The notes beneath the pieces are model-generated. The model had not been told where the DNA came from, did no database searches, and saw only the letters and a program-made list of their open reading frames with translations. Below are positions 33,986-38,630 of a DNA stretch of 38,630 nt, piece after piece. The first letter of the stretch is position 1; every line of letters begins with the position of its first letter. A program made the position numbers and the translations under genes. Origin of the DNA: Balneolaceae bacterium (GTDB taxonomy: Bacteria > Bacteroidota > Rhodothermia > Balneolales > Cyclonatronaceae); NCBI GenBank assembly GCA_007694035.1, contig RECM01000117.1:1-38630 (forward strand), in the 5' to 3' direction.

Positions 33986-34070
33986 AAATCGCAGACTATT
34001 TGGCAGCAAATGCCTTATTTTGATCGCCAACCAACGAAAACGTTAAAAAACCTATCAGTTACAGGAATTA

Positions 34071-35255
34071 ATGATCCGATATTTAACAGCGGGTGAATCC
34101 CACGGGCCGGCACTTACAGGAATTGTTGAAGGCGTACCGGCAGGATTGCCCGTATCGGCCGGGTCCATATCACTGCACCTTGCCCGCCGGCAGGAAGGCT
34201 ATGGGCGCGGTGGCCGTATGGCATTTGAAAAAGACATGGTTACCATCACATCCGGCCTGCGCCACGGCCTGACCATGGGCAGCCCGGTTTCGATGAGCCT
34301 TGCCAACCGGGCTTTCCAGAAAGATGCCGATAACTGGCCGTTGGTGATGTCGGCCGAGCCGGTGGATGAAGCCGTTGAGCGCATCACCATACCCAGGCCG
34401 GGCCATGCCGATCTGATCGGGGTGCAGAAGTACCGCTTTAACGATGTACGGCCGGTAATTGAGCGCTCGTCGGCCCGCGAGACCGCCATGCGCGTGGCCT
34501 GTTGCGCCATAGCACGCGATTTCCTGAAGTATTTCGGCATCGAGATCGGCGGGCATGTAGTTCAGCTGGGCAATATCGGTTACACGGGCTGGGACGATAT
34601 CCGGGAAACCTCCGCTACGCTTATCGATGCCGGCGGCGAAAAACTGTTCCGGGAGGCCGACAAGTCGGAAGTGCGCTGCCTGGATCCGAAGCTCACGGAG
34701 CAGATGGTTGACCACATCAAGAAAAAACGGAAGCAGGGATCATCGCTGGGCGGCATCTATGAGATTGTAATAACCGGGGTACCGGCCGGGCTCGGAAGCT
34801 ATGTGCACTGGGACCGCAAGCTCGACGGGCTGCTGGCCCAGGCCATCCTGTCGACCCAGGCCATGAAGGGCGTTCAGGTCGGGCTCGGGTTCGAGGCCGG
34901 CAAACTGAGCGGCCACGAGGTTCACGACGAAATATCATGGGATGGCAGCACCTACCGGCGCAAAACCAACCGGGCCGGGGGCATCGAAGGAGGCGTTTCA
35001 ACAGGCATGCCCATCATCATTCAGGGCATCATGAAACCGATTCCCACCATGCTTACACCCATAAAAACGGTGGATATCGACACGAAAGAGGAAGTGGATA
35101 CCCGCTATGAGCGATCCGACGTGTGCGCGCTGCCGAGAGCGGTGGTAGTGGCCGAGAGTGTGCTCGCGCCGGTTATCGCGAACGCTTTCCTCGAAAAATA
35201 CGGCGGCGACTCGGTTGCCGAGATCAGTGAACGCTACAGCCGCGCCCGATCATGA
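34071..35255 (+). CDS. aroC: chorismate synthase
   Basis: The 394-aa protein has GESHGPALTGIVEGVPAG at its start, GRGGRMAFEKD, the PGHADLIGVQKY block with RSSARETAMRVA, and GGIEGGVSTGMPI near the C-terminus. It makes chorismate from 5-enolpyruvylshikimate 3-phosphate with reduced FMN, the last common step toward aromatic amino acids. Its stop overlaps the next start in ATGA. Confidence 0.96.
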   Translation: MIRYLTAGESHGPALTGIVEGVPAGLPVSAGSISLHLARRQEGYGRGGRMAFEKDMVTITSGLRHGLTMGSPVSMSLANRAFQKDADNWPLVMSAEPVDEAVERITIPRPGHADLIGVQKYRFNDVRPVIERSSARETAMRVACCAIARDFLKYFGIEIGGHVVQLGNIGYTGWDDIRETSATLIDAGGEKLFREADKSEVRCLDPKLTEQMVDHIKKKRKQGSSLGGIYEIVITGVPAGLGSYVHWDRKLDGLLAQAILSTQAMKGVQVGLGFEAGKLSGHEVHDEISWDGSTYRRKTNRAGGIEGGVSTGMPIIIQGIMKPIPTMLTPIKTVDIDTKEEVDTRYERSDVCALPRAVVVAESVLAPVIANAFLEKYGGDSVAEISERYSRARS

Positions 35256-35572
35256 GTGATTCGAGAATCGCACAGCTGAAAGCGTTCCTTGAAGAAGATC
35301 CGGGCGACAATTTCATCCTTTTTGCCCTGGCCCTGGAATACATCAAAAAAGGCGACACCGGCATAGCTGAAGACCTTTTCAAAAGCATACTGGCCCGTGA
35401 TCCGGCGTACGTTGGCGTGTATTACCACCTGGGTAAACTGTACGAGTCGGCGGGGGATTTCGACCGTGCAAAAGCCACCTATAACACGGGTATCGTTGTT
35501 GCCCGGAACGGCGGCGAGCTGCATGCCCTGTCGGAACTTGAAGCTGCCCTTACGGAGTGCGGCGACTCATAA
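35252..35572 (+). CDS. small TPR-repeat protein (106 aa)
   Basis: The protein holds about two tetratricopeptide units (FILFALALEYIKKGDTGIAEDLF, and YVGVYYHLGKLYESAGDFDRAKATY). No signal peptide is present, so it is cytoplasmic. It is translationally coupled to aroC by an ATGA overlap. It may be a protein-binding adaptor; partner is unknown. The 257 bp after it, up to 35829, hold a 12 bp palindrome TTCATATATGAA (35632-35643) but no convincing gene. Confidence 0.88.
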   Translation: MSDSRIAQLKAFLEEDPGDNFILFALALEYIKKGDTGIAEDLFKSILARDPAYVGVYYHLGKLYESAGDFDRAKATYNTGIVVARNGGELHALSELEAALTECGDS

Positions 35573-35829
35573 AACTTGTTGCTATCTTGCACTGTATACC
35601 TTTCATTGATACTTGTGCTGATTTTGTTTCATTCATATATGAACCGGGCACGTGCTTTTTCGTACATGAATGCGTTGTACTACCAAGATTACGTCCATAA
35701 ACCGGCACCATCCGGGCCGGCGGCACGTACACAATTCCTGAAAATCAACGTTACAACATCCGGGTATTTGCGGAAGATAGACCCGCAAACCTGTATTTTC
35801 GTATTGAACTGTCGTTTTAAATACCTGAT

Positions 35830-37080
35830 ATGACCATCATGAAGGCCCTAAGATCAACCCTCATCCTCGTTTTTATACTTCTGATCCCTGTATTATTACA
35901 GGCGCAGTCAGGAGACCGGATTCACACCGTACGGGCCGGGGAAACCCTGTTCAGTATCTCCAGGGAGTACAATATCACCGTTGACGAACTGCGGCGATGG
36001 AACAACATCCGGAACAACACCATCATTGTGGGGCAGCGACTGGTTGTGTCGGCACCCTCCCGTACAGCCACACCCGCACCCGGCGGCGACCCGCTTCAGC
36101 ATACGGTGAGGGCCGGAGAAACCCTTATGGCCATTTCGAGGCGCTATCAGTTAGATGTGAATGAGATACGGCGCGCCAACAACCTGCAGTCGGATGTGCT
36201 GAGGGTTGGGCAGGTACTGATGATACCGACCAGAAGTACGGCGCCGGAAGTTCCGCAGACAGAACAGCCCGTACGGCCGGTTCCACAGGATACACGCGAG
36301 ACGGTACCACCCCGTCCTGCAACAGAAACACGGCCGGCAACTGAATCACGGCCAGCCGTTCCGCAGGTTGAAGACCGTGAACGCTCCCTGGTTATCGAGC
36401 GCCGCGGTGGCAGTGCCTATTACACCGTACGGCCCGGCGACACCCTCTACCGGATTGCTTCGCGCCACAACATGACCATTAATGAACTTCGCAGCCTGAA
36501 CAATCTGACCAGCGATGTGATAAACGTGGGGCAGGAACTGCTTGTGCGTTCTGAAACCACCGCAGCATCTATCGGGACTGAAAGCCCGGCCAGTTTCGGC
36601 CGCTTCATCACCTACAACATCGACCGGAACGACAACCTGCAGAATCTGCTTGCGCGCTTTAACATGGACCGCGCCGACTTTGAATCCCTGAATCCGGGCA
36701 TCGATCCCGACAGGTTGAGGGCTGGACTCTCCGTTACCCTTCTTGAGCCGCCTGTTGCCCGTCAGCACAACCCTTACAGGGCAGGCGTTGACGTCGGCGA
36801 CAGTGAGATGACACCTGTTACCCGATACAGCGACACCCATACCGGACGTACCACAACCAACGGTGAGCTCTACAATCCAGATCACCTTACAGCAGCACAT
36901 GCCACCCTGCCGCTTGGTTCGGTCGTATTCGTACAGAACCCGGATAACGGGCGGGGCATCTATGTTATGATCAACGACCGGATTGTGGATGACAGCATCC
37001 GCCTGTCGCTAGCCGCCTACCGCTCGCTCGACTATGCTGGATCCTCACGGCAGGCTGCCATTATCATTCCCGGCAGATGA
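35830..37080 (+). CDS. LysM-repeat protein with C-terminal RlpA-like domain (416 aa)
   Basis: After a signal peptide (about 1-26, LLIPVLLQAQ), three good LysM domains at 32-73, 91-133 and 198-239 (HTVRAGETLFSISREYNITV is the first) and a degenerate fourth at about 259-304 follow. A Pro/Thr-rich linker (134-185) separates the second and third. Residues about 333-416 look like an RlpA-type double-psi barrel (TTTNGELYNPDHLTAAHATLP, VMINDR with Asp383). RlpA cuts or binds denuded peptidoglycan; LysM binds it. It is probably a periplasmic or outer-membrane cell-wall protein. The CPBP gene overlaps its stop by 4 bp (ATGA). Confidence 0.9.
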   Translation: MTIMKALRSTLILVFILLIPVLLQAQSGDRIHTVRAGETLFSISREYNITVDELRRWNNIRNNTIIVGQRLVVSAPSRTATPAPGGDPLQHTVRAGETLMAISRRYQLDVNEIRRANNLQSDVLRVGQVLMIPTRSTAPEVPQTEQPVRPVPQDTRETVPPRPATETRPATESRPAVPQVEDRERSLVIERRGGSAYYTVRPGDTLYRIASRHNMTINELRSLNNLTSDVINVGQELLVRSETTAASIGTESPASFGRFITYNIDRNDNLQNLLARFNMDRADFESLNPGIDPDRLRAGLSVTLLEPPVARQHNPYRAGVDVGDSEMTPVTRYSDTHTGRTTTNGELYNPDHLTAAHATLPLGSVVFVQNPDNGRGIYVMINDRIVDDSIRLSLAAYRSLDYAGSSRQAAIIIPGR

Positions 37081-37811
37081 ATACCGCCGGCGGGCTCAAA
37101 CACTACCACCGCACCAGCAGCAGCCTCACCTACAGTTACCTGATCAGTCTGCCGCTGCTCATCCTCTATGAGGTGCTGATCATTATCAGCCAGCCGGCCG
37201 GTGGCATACCGGTTCGCCTGGGAGCTGAAATGTGGATCAAGCAGCTGATGTTATTCATTACAGGCAACACCCTGCTGTTTACCGTGTTGCTGGTACTGGT
37301 GCTCGGCGCGTTCATCTTTTATAAAGAACGCAAAAGGGAGATCGACTGGCACCCCCGCTATCTTCTGTTCATGGTGGCCGAATCGGTGGTCTGGGCCCTG
37401 GTACTGGCAGTTATCATCTCCAACTTTGTGGGTTTTCTGTTCCAGTTCCAGGCAGCAGGCGGCGGGGGTGTTACCAGGCTTCAGATGCTGGCCCTCAGTA
37501 TTGGTGCAGGGTTGTACGAAGAGCTCGTATTCCGGGTAATATTAGTCTACGGACTCATCAAAGCGGGCGAACTGTTCTTCACGAACCGCAGGGCCGTTGT
37601 AACAGTATCCGTGATCTTCGCTGCCCTTGTGTTCAGTGCAGTACACTATACCGGATCGATGGGCGACAGCTTCGCATGGGCCTCCTTCATTTTCAGATTT
37701 CTTTTCGGGCTTGCCCTCAATCTGCTGCTGGTAATCAGGGGATTTGGCATTGCCGCTTGTACCCATTCGCTTTATGATGTAATACTTGTACTTTTTCTGT
37801 ACGACGGGTGA
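37077..37811 (+). CDS. CPBP family intramembrane glutamic protease
   Basis: The 244-aa protein has several membrane spans and the CPBP/Abi signature: EELVFR (Glu148, Glu149, Arg153), FSAVH (His190), and THSLYD (His230, Asp234). CPBP proteins include CAAX-type and bacterial intramembrane proteases; some are involved in bacteriocin immunity. It is translationally coupled to the LysM/RlpA gene. The substrate is not predictable. Confidence 0.9.
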   Translation: MNTAGGLKHYHRTSSSLTYSYLISLPLLILYEVLIIISQPAGGIPVRLGAEMWIKQLMLFITGNTLLFTVLLVLVLGAFIFYKERKREIDWHPRYLLFMVAESVVWALVLAVIISNFVGFLFQFQAAGGGGVTRLQMLALSIGAGLYEELVFRVILVYGLIKAGELFFTNRRAVVTVSVIFAALVFSAVHYTGSMGDSFAWASFIFRFLFGLALNLLLVIRGFGIAACTHSLYDVILVLFLYDG

Positions 37812-37996
37812 CACAATTGTTACCCGCTTGCAACAACACTGCATTTATGTTCTAAGTTTTTTTACCTATCTTTTTTGCTACGACAAATTATCACAAACGG
37901 CAATACCGGCAGACGTTATCAGGTTACTGAATTATTCAACCGAAAATGCGGTTTTTACCAATTTTCATTTTTTCAACCAGTTAAGTTTCATTAAGT

Positions 37997-38017
37997 TGGA
38001 ATGTAAAAAGTATTCCA
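37997..38017. promoter_or_regulatory. dyad upstream of the ECF sigma gene
   Basis: TGGAAT and ATTCCA (37997-38002, 38012-38017) form a 6 bp inverted repeat with 9 bp spacer, 81 bp before the sigma factor start. It may be an operator or an autoregulated promoter element; GGAAT is the -35 of some ECF promoters, but no matching -10 was found. The rest of 37812-38097 is AT-rich non-coding DNA. Confidence 0.3.
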
Positions 38018-38097
38018 TCCTAATCGATACTCATCACTCCATCTATTAAACAGCAACAAGTGTTCTTCAGGGTGGCAATCAAGCTACAATTACCCAT

Positions 38098-38630
38098 ATG
38101 CCAGAACTAACCAGCGAGGATATAAAAAAGCAGCAGGATTTTGAAGACGAGATGCTTCCACATCTTGATGCTATCTATAATTTCGCCTTGCGCCTTACCA
38201 CCGATCCCAACGATGCTGAAGACCTGGTACAGGATACCATTGTAAAAGCGTTCCGGTTTTTCAACAGTTATGAAAAAGGGACCAATGCCAAGGCCTGGCT
38301 TTTCCGGATTCTGAAGAACTCCTACATCAACAATTACCGTAAGAAATCGAAGCAGCCCCATCAGGTCGATTACGACGAGATATCGACATTCTATGAGACG
38401 ATACGCAGCGAACAGAGCAACACAACCGACATGGAAGACATCATGTACGGTCAGCTGCTCGACGACGACGTAACCCGGGCTCTTGAACGCATCCCCGAGG
38501 ATTTCCGCACCGTTGTTCTGCTCTGCGATGTGGAGGGGTTTACCTACGAGGAGATTGCCAATATGCTGGATGTACCCATCGGTACCATCCGCAGCCGCCT
38601 GCACCGGGGCCGGAACCTGCTCCGCGCCGA
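38098..38630 (+). CDS. ECF sigma factor (runs off window end)
   Basis: The frame from ATG at 38098 is open for 177 codons to the window end. Region 2 is LDAIYNFALRLTTDPNDAED followed by LVQDTIVKAFRFF and AKAWLFRILKNSYINNY; region 4 is ALERIPEDFRTVVLLCDVEG, FTYEEIANMLDVPIGTIRSR, LHRGRNLLRA. These match RpoE/SigR-like ECF sigma factors. A zinc anti-sigma factor would be expected immediately downstream, outside the window. No terminal extension or signal is visible. Confidence 0.93.
   Translation, partial: MPELTSEDIKKQQDFEDEMLPHLDAIYNFALRLTTDPNDAEDLVQDTIVKAFRFFNSYEKGTNAKAWLFRILKNSYINNYRKKSKQPHQVDYDEISTFYETIRSEQSNTTDMEDIMYGQLLDDDVTRALERIPEDFRTVVLLCDVEGFTYEEIANMLDVPIGTIRSRLHRGRNLLRA

Noticed and set aside
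35576-35833. 85-codon frame between the TPR and LysM genes
   Set aside because: It has a hydrophobic start, but the remainder is irregular, it overlaps the likely promoter and the start of the LysM gene, and it has no recognisable feature.

Overview
The window looks like chromosomal DNA of a Gram-negative Bacteroidota-type bacterium, most likely Balneolota/Rhodothermota. The evidence is a mid-range G+C content, a type IX secretion protein (PorQ), TonB-dependent receptors with carboxypeptidase-regulatory-like domains, a DUF3822-rsmD-coaD block, promoters of the TTG / TAnnTTTG type, mostly absent Shine-Dalgarno sequences, and a PpiD-type chaperone whose N-terminus is typical of Balneolaceae. 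The taxonomic call is an inference from protein style. No tRNA, rRNA, CRISPR, transposase or prophage gene was seen.

Layout. 1-3426 (minus): operon of a beta-helix-like lipoprotein, a small lipoprotein and a TonB-dependent receptor cut by the window edge. 3668-6461: an exported S9 peptidase flanked by two tiny homologous single-membrane-span proteins, with a 4 x 66 bp tandem repeat between the first tiny gene and the peptidase. 6622-7326: cysteine-containing protein of unknown function. 7753-10469 (minus): metallopeptidase, SixA-like phosphatase, a hypothetical and an RluA pseudouridine synthase. 10570-17438 (plus): thiopurine methyltransferase, pseudopilin-like protein, DUF3822, rsmD, coaD, a MerR regulator, aspartate aminotransferase, FmdB-like protein, GbsR/MarR regulator and YraN. 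17776-22187 (plus): small protein, FtsB/DivIC, ROK kinase, LptD. 22663-27010 (minus): ribE, ribD and a second TonB-dependent receptor, divergent from a PAS-LuxR regulator (27102-27878). 27898-32702 (minus): PpiD and an MlaE-MlaF-MlaD lipid transporter. 32778-37811 (plus): PorQ, chorismate synthase, TPR protein, LysM/RlpA-like protein, CPBP protease. From 38098: an ECF sigma factor cut by the window end.

Most genes are core envelope (LptD, Mla, PorQ, FtsB, LysM/RlpA, PpiD) or metabolic functions (riboflavin, chorismate, CoA, aspartate). The unusual content is between genes: at least six different families of short tandem or inverted repeats sit at gene 3' ends. Two are present in two copies, and two tandem octamer arrays run into the stop codons of rluA and ribE. 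The most novel coding signal is the pair of tiny membrane proteins around the S9 peptidase, which is absent from simple ORF calls because of size.
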